The notes beneath the pieces are model-generated. The model was not told the origin of the DNA. It did not search any database and was given only the letters and a program-made list of their open reading frames with translations. From NCBI GenBank assembly GCA_964036315.1, contig OZ038511.1:1934672-1998671 (forward strand): a stretch of DNA of 64,000 nt. The letters are read 5' to 3'. The translations under genes were made by a program, and so were the position numbers. Origin of the DNA: Acanthosepion esculentum (lineage: Eukaryota > Mollusca > Cephalopoda > Sepiida > Sepiidae). Of the stretch, positions 1 through 9,160 are shown in pieces (the stretch's first letter is position 1; the number at the start of each line of letters is the position of its first letter).

Positions 1-154
1 CGTCCAACCAAAAGGCCGTCGATCCGATCAATCGGCTGGTCATGTCATGCCCCATCACATCTAACCCATCCCAAAACAACTACAACTTACAATTAACTTT
101 CCCTCCCAAACCCTACACTAAATATACTAACACTTTACCCCTAAAATGTGATGG

Positions 155-492
155 GAAACAATGATGTTGCCATCTATACGTTTTTGAAACAATGATGTTG
201 CCAGCTATACGCTTTTGAAACAATGATGTTGCCAGCTATACGCTTTTGAAACAATGATGTTGCCAGCTATACGCTTTTGAAACAATGATGTTGCCAGCTA
301 TACGCTTTTGAAACAATGATGTTGCCAGCTATACGCTTTTGAAACAATGATGTTGCCAGCTATACATTTTTGAAACAATGATGTTGCCAGGGATACATTT
401 TTTTGAAACAATGATGTTGCCAGCTATACATTTTTGAAACAGTTGCCAGCTATACGCTTTTGAAACAATGATGTTGCCAACTATATGTTTTT
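155..492. repeat. 31-bp minisatellite, about 11 units
   Basis: A tandem array with a 31-base period. Units begin with GAAACAATGATGTTGCCAGC at 155, 186, 217, 248, 279, 310, 341 and 372. After that the spacing slips (405, 436, 462): one unit is lengthened by two T and another has lost the ATGATG part. The middle units are nearly identical, while the edge units carry substitutions, which is the usual pattern for an array homogenised in its centre. No coding function is suggested. Confidence 0.95.
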
Positions 493-640
493 GATATATC
501 TAGTAAATACTGGATCTGGCATTAAATAACCCATAGTGGTTGATATGCCATAAAACCCCAAACAAACAATCTGCCAATGTAGCCTTGGTGAATTTTTATG
601 TGAGTTTTGCCGATATCTTCATTCGTAGAATATCATATTC

Positions 641-1413
641 GTGAATGTTTACATGAGTTGGTCTGGTGAACGTTTGAGTTCGACCAACTGCTCATCGCTA
701 AAATGTTGTAACCTAGAAAAGGTTACTGAATGCGGAATAACCAAAACAGAGGTTGGAAGAATCTATAGCTTCATCTACCGCAAGAAAGTTGGTTCTTTGT
801 GTCATGCCAGAAGGTTTTTCTCACCTGAGTCCATCCTTCAAATCTACAAATCGACCATTCGTCCTTGCATGGAATACTGCTGCCATGTATGATCTGGAAC
901 TCCCGTTGTTCATCTCAAGGTACTCAACAAAATCTAGAGATGGATATGCAATGTGGTTGGTCCACATCTGGCATCCCATCTGCAGTCACTGTCTCACAGA
1001 TGTCCTGTGGTTTCTCTCTGTCTTTTCTACAAATACTTTCATGGCAACTGCTTTGACAAGCTACTTTCACTGGTTCCCAAAATACATGAATTTAAACATG
1101 CTACTAGGTTGACATCTCAGTCCCATCCTTTCACTGTTGAACCGACTAAATGTAGCCATCTCTTCTACTCCAACAGCTTTTTATCTTGCACCTCCCATCA
1201 GCGGAACTCCCTTCCTATCACTTTCTTCCCTGATAGCTATAATGTTCAAATGTAATGTCAATTGACATCTTTTGATGCCTTGACCTTGATCCCTGTCCTT
1301 CTATTTACCCTTTTCCCAAACACTCCTCTTTACTCTTACTCTCACTCTCTGTAACCCCTTGTGTGCTAGTGACACTCCCGCCTTGCTTGGGGCAAATTGC
1401 TTAAAAAAAAAAA
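641..1413 (+). pseudogene. 5'-truncated LINE, 3' end of reverse-transcriptase ORF and tail (copy 1)
   Basis: Broken reading frames resemble the last third of a Jockey-like non-LTR retrotransposon ORF2. Around 780-890 the frame reads KKVGSLCHARRFFSPESILQ followed by IYKSTIRPCMEYCCHV, a hallmark of the region after the polymerase palm. Around 1000-1250 a second frame gives YKYFHGNCFDKLLSLVPKIH and a degraded SFLSCTSHQRNSLPITFFPD, which corresponds to the conserved LWNSLP segment. The copy ends in a short 3' UTR (CCTTGCTTGGGGCAAATTGC) and a poly-A run at about 1403-1413. The same 3' end occurs at 48.5 kb (minus strand) and 54.4 kb. It is dead: there are several frame changes and no catalytic domain. 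The family name is inferred from remembered motifs. Confidence 0.8.
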
Positions 1414-2194
1414 GGAAAATGGTAATCTTTATAGCATCAATGAAATACAATACTCGCCAGCAGCGTGAAGTAGGTAAACCACTGCTTGTGGTGGACGACT
1501 TAGACATCATATTACCTTGACTTACAATAGTGTCCAACGTATTTATGAGGATTAGGACATAACCATGAGTGTTCATAGGCATGGCATATAACATTTACTA
1601 ACAGCATAATCCATCTTCAACTGGGTTTTTTCATTACTGGGAATTTTTGCTGTTCACTTGGTGCATTGGTAAGTTTAAGTAAGTTTGGTTAAGTTTAATG
1701 TCAGCTCACCCGAAAATCAATACTAGTAACAACAATTGGGTGCAACTGAGACACATCCCCAAATGGTCTTTGCAGTGGTTTTGCAACTTAGGCAAGTTCT
1801 TTTCTTTGGTGGCATGTCTTAGGCAAGTATGAATTGTCAAATGGAATGCGTGGGCAAATACCAGAAGAGAACACTGTAAAGCTATAGGGATCACTAAGCT
1901 TGAATAACTTTAGGAAAGGTTGGAAAAATAAATGTTGAGTAATAAAAAAGCAAGCTTACTTATTACTACGGTGAATGCAATGCAAAAACTAGCATGACAA
2001 TATAAAAAATTTAAATTGTGAACAGCTATAAACAACAATGAAAGTAACGCCTTAAATCTGTAGTAGTAGGCTTTATGCAACGGAAAAGGTAACCTCACTT
2101 GAGAGAGATCGAATGCTTGCCTATGTGTAGCGGACCTAAGAGCCAATGAGTGGCATGCGTAATATGTAAGCAGAATAGTGGACGCTTACGCAAA
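1414..2194. other. no recognisable gene
   Basis: AT-rich sequence between the LINE tail and the LTR-like patch. Only short random reading frames are present, and I see no repeat, RNA gene or splice-bounded exon in it. Confidence 0.5.
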
Positions 2195-2587
2195 TGTAGC
2201 AACAGTTCCTGGAAAAATGAAATACTTGACGAACGAGGAAAGAATCAAAATGGCGGCGCCCATGTTTTATGACAGGTGGTCTCAGACGTCTAACGCGAAA
2301 TCTCATCTAGTGATTCGTATGTAAATTATGGTCGGGCCTCGGCTGTATAAAGCGAGCCGTTTTTTTGGGGAGAGACAGACGCGTCTTTGCTGGTGAGAAG
2401 TGAAGGTTGGACGTGTAACCCCGTTTTGTCGTTTCTACGTTGGTTATTGGACTGTTACGTCGGACTATCGTTTTAACTGTGATCTGGCTACAAGTGTTGC
2501 AGTCGAGACACGGAAGAAATCTATTGCAGACATTTGTTGCCACTTTAAGTTGACAGTTTTTTTGTTTGTTTTTTTTTTACTACTACA
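2195..2587 (+). promoter_or_regulatory. TATA-containing, GC-richer patch; possible solo LTR or promoter
   Basis: This patch is visibly richer in CpG than its surroundings. It holds a good TATA box context at about 2345 (CTGTATAAAGCGAGCCG) preceded by ATGGCGGCGCCC. It begins TGTAG (2195) and ends CTACA (2583-2587), which would suit the inverted ends of an LTR. I could not find matching target-site duplications, and no second copy lies in the window, so a plain promoter of an unseen plus-strand transcript remains possible. No gene body was recognised downstream. Confidence 0.2.
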
Positions 2588-3157
2588 CTATGAGAAGGGG
2601 AATGTAGGGCTGGATGTACAGAAGTAGCAGTGGAATTAAGCGGTAGCAATAAGCTTAAGACTGTGTAGACAATCAGTATGACACAACATTTGATTGGACA
2701 TGAAAAGGGGTGTTGCGTTCTGCAGGTCGTGTGTGTGCATCAGCACGTGTTGCAGGGTCACACATACATGCATTGCTGCACACACTAATTATCAAGGTCA
2801 GCAGCAATCCCAACAGCATGAGCTAGGATTGGAAGGTTATGTGTGAAAAAGTAATATTAGGCAATGTATTAGGCGAATGGAACTGAGAGAACATGAACAA
2901 AACTTGGTAGATGGACACAGTTTTTTTCAATTTTTCATCTTCAAGGTTGTAAATTTTTCCAGCCAATTTCGACTCAAAACCAGCAATGAAGAATTATCTA
3001 TCAAACAAAAAATTTAATTAAAATTGGATAAAAACTGTGAAACGAATAAACAACATCTAATCATGCAACACACACATTTTGAGATTTATAGATATATGTG
3101 CAGTACTTATTGGAAAGTGCTCAATATCAGTGATAGAGCTAACATTCAGTTGTATGG

Positions 3158-3243
3158 ATATGGGTTTGTAACTCTGGGTTTCATGCTTTTGTGATCATCA
3201 GTTTGTCTGATGATTGCAAAACTGTGAAACCCAAGATTACAAA

Positions 3244-3250
<7 letters not shown>
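3158..3250. repeat. Large imperfect palindrome (44-base arms, 5-base loop)
   Basis: The left arm 3158-3201 and the right arm 3207-3250 are reverse complements with a handful of mismatches, closing on the loop TTTGT. Each strand reads CTGATGAT, then an A-rich stretch, then TGAAACCCA and TTACAAAC. A long TA run follows immediately. The CTGATGA and GAAAC boxes are the two core boxes of a hammerhead ribozyme, but the sequence between them does not fold into a convincing stem II, so I call it only a palindrome. Confidence 0.85.

Positions 3251-3300
<50 letters not shown>
3246..3300. repeat. (TA)n microsatellite
   Basis: An essentially pure alternating TA run that starts at the end of the palindrome's right arm and runs to the 3' side of the minus-strand Penelope-like remnant. 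Microsatellite tails are common at such elements. Confidence 0.95.
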
Positions 3301-3301
<1 letters not shown>

Positions 3302-3334
3302 ATAAATATAAATGACAATAGGAAAACAGTAGTA

Positions 3335-3850
3335 ATTGCTGACGCGTTTCGTCCAATGTGAACTTTCTCAAAGCAAAAAACGAAATGAATTTAATTAAAC
3401 AAGCTAACTAATAAAAACAAAAAACAATGTTCTTAGCAACTGGAATGTAGAGAACACTATTTTCATATTGTTAACTGAAAATAACGTCAGTTAATGTCAC
3501 ATGTGGAGAATATTGTCATTATATCTGTGTTCACAGATTCAACCATTTTCTTTTGATTTTATGATATTGTTGTGTACGTTTGTTTATGAGAGCAGTAATT
3601 TTGTTAAGAAAGGTCAAATAGGGAAAAAGCCTCGGCGTAGATTAATATTTAGGTAATATTCTATGGCAGCACTCTCTAGAATTTTCCTTCTGAGTGAGTT
3701 ATTTTCTTTTTTTATGAGTATAGCTTTTTTAAAATCAAAATTATGGTTGAATTTATTCCTATGTATGACTAGTGCATTAGCTAAGTTGTTTATTGTAAGG
3801 TCTCTTTTGTGCTCATAAATGTGTTATTTTAAATTTCTACTTGTTTCACC
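3335..3850 (-). pseudogene. Penelope-like element remnant, GIY-YIG endonuclease C-terminus and 3' tail
   Basis: Reading the minus strand, 3823 down to 3614 is an open frame. It includes HIYEHKRDLTINNLANALVI, then HRNKFNHNFDFKKAILIKKE, then RRKILESAAIEYYLN, and stops at 3616-3614. Just upstream, in a frame shifted by one base (about 3850-3825), is IGETSRNLK. Together these match the GIY-YIG endonuclease of Penelope-like retroelements, whose later blocks have the form IGET-R-L...EHK...H and end in a KI-ESA-I helix. The reverse transcriptase and the first GIY-YIG block were not found. The untranslated tail runs down to about 3335 and holds GGACGAAACGCGTC, a ribozyme-box-like motif, next to the TA run. 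Inactive because of frameshift and truncation. A DIRS or other GIY-YIG element is the alternative. Confidence 0.65.
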
Positions 3851-3875
3851 AATCTATTAAATATTATATATATTA

Positions 3876-3936
3876 AACTTCTTTTAAGTGCCAAAACTAA
3901 ATTTTTTCTAAATATTTTTGGCACTTAAAAGAAGTT
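3876..3936. repeat. Perfect 21-bp inverted repeat with 19-base spacer
   Basis: Arms 3876-3896 and 3916-3936 are exact reverse complements (core CTTTTAAGTGCCAAAA and its complement). It lies directly upstream, in minus-strand terms, of the GIY-YIG remnant. It could be the ends of a tiny foldback element or a hairpin of the retroelement. Confidence 0.9.
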
Positions 3937-4659
3937 AACAAAACTTCTACAGTAAATTGGAAAATTTTAAAAATAACTAGAACCTGTACATGATCCATGT
4001 AACCTATGTTTACAAGAAAAATTGCATATTATAAAGTTTCCTAACAATAAAAACCTGTTGAACCAAAAAAATGAAATAACGGTGCTATGCCGCTATTGTC
4101 TACCTTAAAATGTAGTTATGAAATTTTTTCCATGAATAATTACATACTATAATTGTATAGCCAATATTTTATTAGTATATAATGGTCCACCCAACTTTTA
4201 TTTGATTTATTCAACCATAATATTGCCATGTTTTACTATCTATTCAGTATAATTAACAACCTATATAGTTGTTTCCACATTTTCAATTTTACCTATTGGC
4301 CCCTTTAAGAAGCTTTATGAGAATATTAAAAAAATTTTTTTTTTCATCTTTTAAAAAAAATCCATTTCTGATAAATTTATGTCTACTTCAACAAATTGGC
4401 GAATCATATTTGAATACCCAAGTATTGTTGAATGACATGTCTAAGCATAAGTTTTCTTGACATGTAGTAATAACCCACCCACCTCCACCCCTGACCTTAT
4501 TTTTATATTTTTGCTTAGACCTGACATTCATTGCTTAATCTAGGCATACTCATTAGTATATTTTTAATTCTGACCTTATGCCCCTCCCACTTACAAAAAG
4601 AGGTAAAGATTTGTTTTTTAAATTTCCCTATTAAATGATTTTTATCATTAATTATCTAC

Positions 4660-4760
4660 CATCGCCTGAAGAAGTACCATCTTAGTATCGAAACATGAAA
4701 GTTTTTGTGTCGTGATGTAAAATGTTTTTATTATAATTTATTATGATAAAAATAATATAG
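4660..4760 (+). other. Retroelement 3' tail with CTGAAGA...GAAAC boxes
   Basis: CCTGAAGAAGTAC, a seven-base loop CATCTTA, then GTATCGAAACATG can form a four-pair stem between the boxes CTGAAGA and GAAA. This layout resembles hammerhead-type tails known from Penelope-like elements. No upstream reading frame was recognised, so the element type is inferred. Confidence 0.3.
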
Positions 4761-5174
4761 TAATATTTTGCTCTACTTTGTATTGAGCACTTTTTAAAAA
4801 TAAATGCTATGAACTCTGGATTTTCATCTGTTCTTTCTTTCATTTGGATATATATAGGGGCTCTACGTTGCGAGTGAAATAGTCGCATTTGCGAGTGATT
4901 TTTCCAAGTGGCAATACTAGAAATAATAAAACGCTTATCTTTTGGCGACTGTGTTTTTTTCACCAACAATCTTCCAAAGCTCATTACTGAGTGAAAAATG
5001 TCTGTTCAACCTTTTTTTAATAAAACGAGCAAAGTCAAATTATTTAAACAATAAAAGGTTTAATAGAACAATATACAAGATATTAATTGGCATTTTGACG
5101 ACGGCAGCACACATTTTATTCGCAGTTTCATGTTTCATTCGTCTTTCTGAGCATGCGCAAAGATTTAAAGAAAC

Positions 5175-7515
5175 ATGGCAATGATGAAAACAATACTAAA
5201 GCCGATATCGGCTTTCTTTGCAAAATTGAACAAAGTAGAAATGCTGAATGAAACTGAGACTCAAAAGAATGCCCCGAATGATAAACAAAGTAATGATGAC
5301 ACACAAAATGAAAGTAAGCCGTCCATTGTACGAGAATTCCGACAAGTTTGGTTGTCAACTTTCGCCTGGCTTCGTTACGATAGAGAAAAAAAACGCAATG
5401 TATTGTGATTTTTGTCATAGGGCTGGTTCAGCTTTGGCTGGAAAAACTGATTTTGTAGATGGTAGTACTAAATTTAAACGTGAAAACGTCCTTGCCCATA
5501 GTAAAAGTCTTAGACACGGCAAGTGCTGCGAATTTATCATTAATAAAACAAGCAAACACTCGATTGAAAAGTCTCACATTGCCAAGAAATTTCTCGATGC
5601 AGAAATCAAATCAAACGAAAAGGATTTGACGGATTTGAAAGTTAAATTTAACACAGTTTATTGTATAGGGAAGGAAGAAATGGCCTTTACAAAACTCAAG
5701 CCCCTACTCTTAATTCAATACAAAAATGGGCTACCTGTGACACCTGCATACAGTAACGATGTTAGGTGTGGTGAAATGATGTCTACTATTGCAAGCACGA
5801 TCAGAGATGAGACATTGGAATCTATCGGTGACTCTCATTATGTGTCAGTTATGATTGATGGTGCCACTGACAGCTCTGTGTCAGAAAATGAAGCAGTTTA
5901 TGTGAGATCAGTGTTGAATGGCAAAGCAGAAAATAAACTTGTTGAAGTTATTGCCATTGAACATGGCCATGCTAAAGACATTATCTCTGCTACTAAATCT
6001 GCTCTTTCAAAAGTGGGGATCAGTGATGATGAAATGTCATCGAGAATTGTTGGGTTTTGTGCAGATGGGGCAAATGTGAATACAGGACAGAGGAATGGTG
6101 TTGTGTCACTGTTAAGGCAGAAAGTTCCCCATCTCGTAGACTTTCACGGTATGGCACATAGGCTTGAATTAGCCCTATTGAAACTACAAGAACAGACTCC
6201 TATTATGCAGTCTGTCAATGACTGTCTACATTTGATATGGAAAACTTACCACTTCAGTCCAAAGAGCAAGAGAGAACTCAAGATCATTGGAGAAGAACTT
6301 GAAGCAAGAATCTACTCACCAGCGCCAGTGAAGGGTACCAGATGGATTCCCCATGTAGACAGGGCAATGAGAGTCTTTCTCCAAGGAAAGAAAGATGGTC
6401 ATTTGGCTGAGGATCATGGTCAATACGCAGCAGTCTACACTCATATGGAAAATCTTGCAGCAACCTCATCAAATGCAGACATTGCTGGTAGAGCTAAGAA
6501 AATAAACAAGCAATTGAAGGATCTTGTATTCACTGCATTTTGCCATTTCGTATCCGATCTATTTTGCGAGCTAGCTTTGCTCAGTCTAAAACTACAGACA
6601 AACAATCTGATACTTCCTGTAGCAGTTGCATCAATTAAGGATTGTATGGAAACTGTTTCAAGTATGAAGGAGGAATACATTCCTGGGGGAATGTATGAAA
6701 AGTTTATCCTGTGTATTGAAGAACAACAGTCTGAAAATTTGCAGGGTAATCCCAAATTTCAAGGAGTTGAAATGACCGGGAGTCCTGTTTATGAGGCCAA
6801 AGAAAAACTAAAGAAGCATGTTGAGTCTACAGTTGACATTACAATCAAAGAACTAGAGTCAAGGTTTCAAAATCTGTTGGGGACAAATACAAGTGTAGAT
6901 GCTCAAGGTGTGGTGAAAAGTTTCATTAAGGTGTATCAATCATCACACATGGCCAGAATGCAAAAGGGAACTTGTCCATTTTGGAAAACATGAAATAGAC
7001 ATTATTTGTGACTGGTTTGGAAAACCTCTTGTGGCTGCAGGATGCAATATGGAAATTGTTCAGACGGAATGGAGACACATGAAATTCTTTGTTGCAAATA
7101 CTTTCAGGGACAAGTCTTATTCTGATCTGTGGCAAATCCTACTGACCAAGGACCCATACAAGACTTCTGCAATGTACTTCATCTTGTGAGAATAATGCTC
7201 ACTCTTCCAATCAGTTCCGCAGAGTGTGAGAGAGCCTTTTCTGCTCAGAAGAGAATAAAGAGCAACATACGGAGCAGCTTGTCTGTACAGAGACTGTCAG
7301 ACTTAATCTTGCTTTCTTCTGAAGGTCCAGATCTGGCTGAATTCAACCCAGAGAAATCCATTGACAAGTGGATGGCAAACAGCAGGAGAAGGATTGCTGG
7401 GGGGAGGGAGCAGGATAGTGTGACTGGCCAGCAAACATTGTGTCTGTTGATTGAAAGTGTAAGGACAAAGCAGTACTGTTTGAAAACAAAAAGATTTAGT
7501 GTCACAAGCAATTGA
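5175..7515 (+). pseudogene. hAT transposase (zinc finger protein 862-like), frameshifted
   Basis: This would cut and paste the surrounding hAT element. The start ATG at 5175 opens a frame ending near 5407. An extra A in the A8 run near 5390 shifts into the main frame, which runs to 6993. Two further shifts (about 6930-6960 and 7150-7165) lead into the last frame, which ends at 7515. Seen in order: a TTF/BED-like zinc finger with YCDFCHRAG and a later H (about 5400-5540); the first catalytic Asp in MIDGATD (codons at 5851); the second in GFCADGAN (6052); and the C-terminal dimerisation block LPISSAECERAFSAQKRIKS (7204), which carries the catalytic Glu region. At 6145 the usual hAT CxxH reads GMAH, so the Cys is lost. 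Gene context: no introns, element ends on both sides. A domesticated ZNF862-like gene is unlikely given the frameshifts. Confidence 0.85.
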
Positions 7516-7544
7516 TTTAACAATTCAAATTGAGCAAGTGTTAA

Positions 7545-7725
7545 AGTGGGACTGGAAATTGGAATAAAAAGGGAAATGCAATTCAATATTTGGGCAAATG
7601 GGGTTATAAATTTTAAAAGATAAAATTTCAGTTTGAAACAGATAGAAATAAGTTCAATGTCAGTAACACAAAGACACAGTATGTGTTTGCCAGACCATCT
7701 GGACATTTCCCTTTCCAGTCCCACT
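7545..7725. mobile_element. 181-bp MITE with TTAA target duplication, nested in the hAT
   Basis: TTAA at 7541-7544 and at 7726-7729 flanks a segment with perfect 14-bp terminal inverted repeats AGTGGGACTGGAAA. Similarity continues a little inward (GGGAAATG on both sides after a small insertion). TTAA duplications and short inverted ends are typical of piggyBac-type insertions. No coding capacity. It inserted just after the transposase stop codon at 7515. Confidence 0.75.
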
Positions 7726-7739
7726 TTAAGATCTTAGAT

Positions 7740-8360
7740 CAGCATTACTATAGTTAATATAGTTAATATTTCTGAGTGACATTTACCAACCTGATAGGGA
7801 AATTGAAAGTAAGGTAAAAACCTGTTGTTAAGAGTGTTACAATAACTACAAATCATGACTGAATATTTCTAAATGACACCTTTGCCAGGTAACAGTTGAA
7901 GTGAATGTAATGTTTTTATGAGGTGGTTGTTGTTGTTTCAAGTTTAATAATATTGAAACCGATGCAATCTTCAAACTTGCATTTGTCAGTTGACTGAATT
8001 ATCCTGAGTGATATTTGCCAGGCAACTGTAAACAGTTCTACAGTTTCTAGATTCAATATAATGTATTTATGATCTTTTTGTTTGAGGTTGTTTAGTAATA
8101 TTGAAACTGATGAGATCTTGAAGACTTCAAATTTGCATTTAAATTTTGTCAGTAAGTCTACTGAATATTTCTAAATGACACCTTTCAAAGTTTGCCAGGT
8201 AACAATTGAAGTGAATGTAATGTCTTTATGAGGTTGTTGTTTCAAGTTTAGTAACTAATATTGAAACTGATGAGATCTTCAAACCTGTATTTGTCAGTTG
8301 ACTGAATTATTCTAAGTGATATTTGCCAGGTAACAGTACCACTGAATGTAATTGTTCTTG
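7740..8360 (+). repeat. Degenerate tandem repeats inside the hAT 3' region
   Basis: A phrase of the form ACTGAATATTTCTAAATGAC, CTTTGCCAGGTAACAGTTGA, AGTGAATGTAATG and then TTTATGAGGTTGTTGTTTC recurs at about 7857, 8020, 8160 and 8290. A partial copy lies at about 7765. The units are 130-170 bp and have diverged by substitution and small indels. They lie between the MITE and the right end of the hAT, so they probably form its 3' UTR or internal subrepeats. Confidence 0.75.
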
Positions 8361-8567
8361 AAATTTCTAAATTTCCTCCCATAAATTTTGTCTGTATTGT
8401 CTTAGAGAATTAGAAAATAAAACAAAAATTCACCTGGAATTGTTTTATTCATAACATTAGAGTGAAATAACATTACATGGATTTGGCTAGTAACTTTTCT
8501 ATTTGGCTATTAAACGAAAATATTTAGTTGTCAAAGGTCAACTAAAGGTAAATTTGTCCGTAGAGCC

Positions 8568-8570
<3 letters not shown>

Positions 8571-8648
<78 letters not shown>
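8571..8648. repeat. (TA)n(CA)n compound microsatellite
   Basis: A pure TA run followed by a CA run begins at the first base after the hAT right end. The hAT target duplication merges into it. Confidence 0.95.
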
Positions 8649-8798
8649 ATTGTTTAATCCCAAAATCCAAATATTTTGTATGTTAACATATAGTTTGTAG
8701 ATCATAAAACGTATTGTTAGTAATTTTACTATAAAAAAGTATTTTTATATTTTTTAATGTTGCATTGTCAGTTTATTATAAAAATATACTGTTGATTT

Positions 8799-8925
8799 TT
8801 GTTGGGGGGGGTTACTATTTGTTCATAGTTGGGACCCTAACAGATGCTCCTTAAAACCTCCAGTCTCCTGATCAGAGGCCTTGCTGCTGGATGTAGTTTA
8901 TCATCATACCCAGGAACAATGTGTC
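8799..8925. repeat. Unknown interspersed repeat, copy 1 (internally deleted)
   Basis: It starts GGGGTTACTATTTGTTCATA and contains GGGACCCTAACAG-TGCT. It then jumps to CCTCCAGTCTCCTGATCAGA and ends GGATGTAGTTTATCATCATA. Compared with copy 2 it lacks about 50 bases of the middle. Family unknown. Confidence 0.8.
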
Positions 8926-8981
8926 TATTGAGATAAGACAAATAAGTAATAATAACAGAAAAATGTAAATGTTTTTTTCTT

Positions 8982-9160
8982 TTGTTTGGGGCTTCACTAT
9001 TTGCCCATAGCTAGAACCCTAACAGGTGCTACCACCCAAAAATAGGGTGGACCTGGGAGAACCACAATTAAGAGTTTGTTCCACACCTCTCAAAAACCCT
9101 CCAATCTCCTGATCAGAGGCTTTGCTGCTGGATGTAGTTTATCATCATACCCGGGATTTG
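8982..9160. repeat. Unknown interspersed repeat, copy 2 (longer form)
   Basis: The same order of blocks as copy 1 and the copy at 41.5 kb: CACTATTTGCCCATAGCTAG, CCCTAACAGGTGCTACCACC, GGTGGACCTGGGAGAACCAC, AATCTCCTGATCAGAGGC, GGATGTAGTTTATCATCATA. The opening block resembles the reverse complement of the SINE 3' block seen at 43.7 and 49.5 kb (TAACCCATAACT-G), so the family may be related to those SINEs. Confidence 0.8.

Larger units (their letters stand above)
4857..8570 (+). mobile_element. hAT superfamily DNA transposon, ZNF862-like type, complete ends
   Basis: The left end is GGGGCTCTACG at 4857. The right end at 8570, read on the other strand, is CAGGGCTCTACG. Both abut TATATATA: at the left in GGATATATATA, and at the right as the start of a long TA run. 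This fits an 8-bp hAT target duplication made in a TA repeat. Subterminal short repeats are present: GCGAGTG twice near 4869-4897 and TTTGGCTA twice near 8480-8510. The broken transposase lies between. A 181-bp TTAA-flanked MITE (7545-7725) and degenerate repeats (7740-8360) sit in the 3' part. The element is non-functional. Because the flanks are low complexity, the exact target duplication is uncertain, but the matching ends and hAT protein support the call. Confidence 0.8.

Noticed and set aside
7245..7724. 159-codon minus-strand frame
   Set aside because: Antisense shadow of the hAT dimerisation region and the MITE.
8503..8700. Frame with YIYIYI and THTHTH repeats
   Set aside because: Translation of the TA/CA microsatellite.
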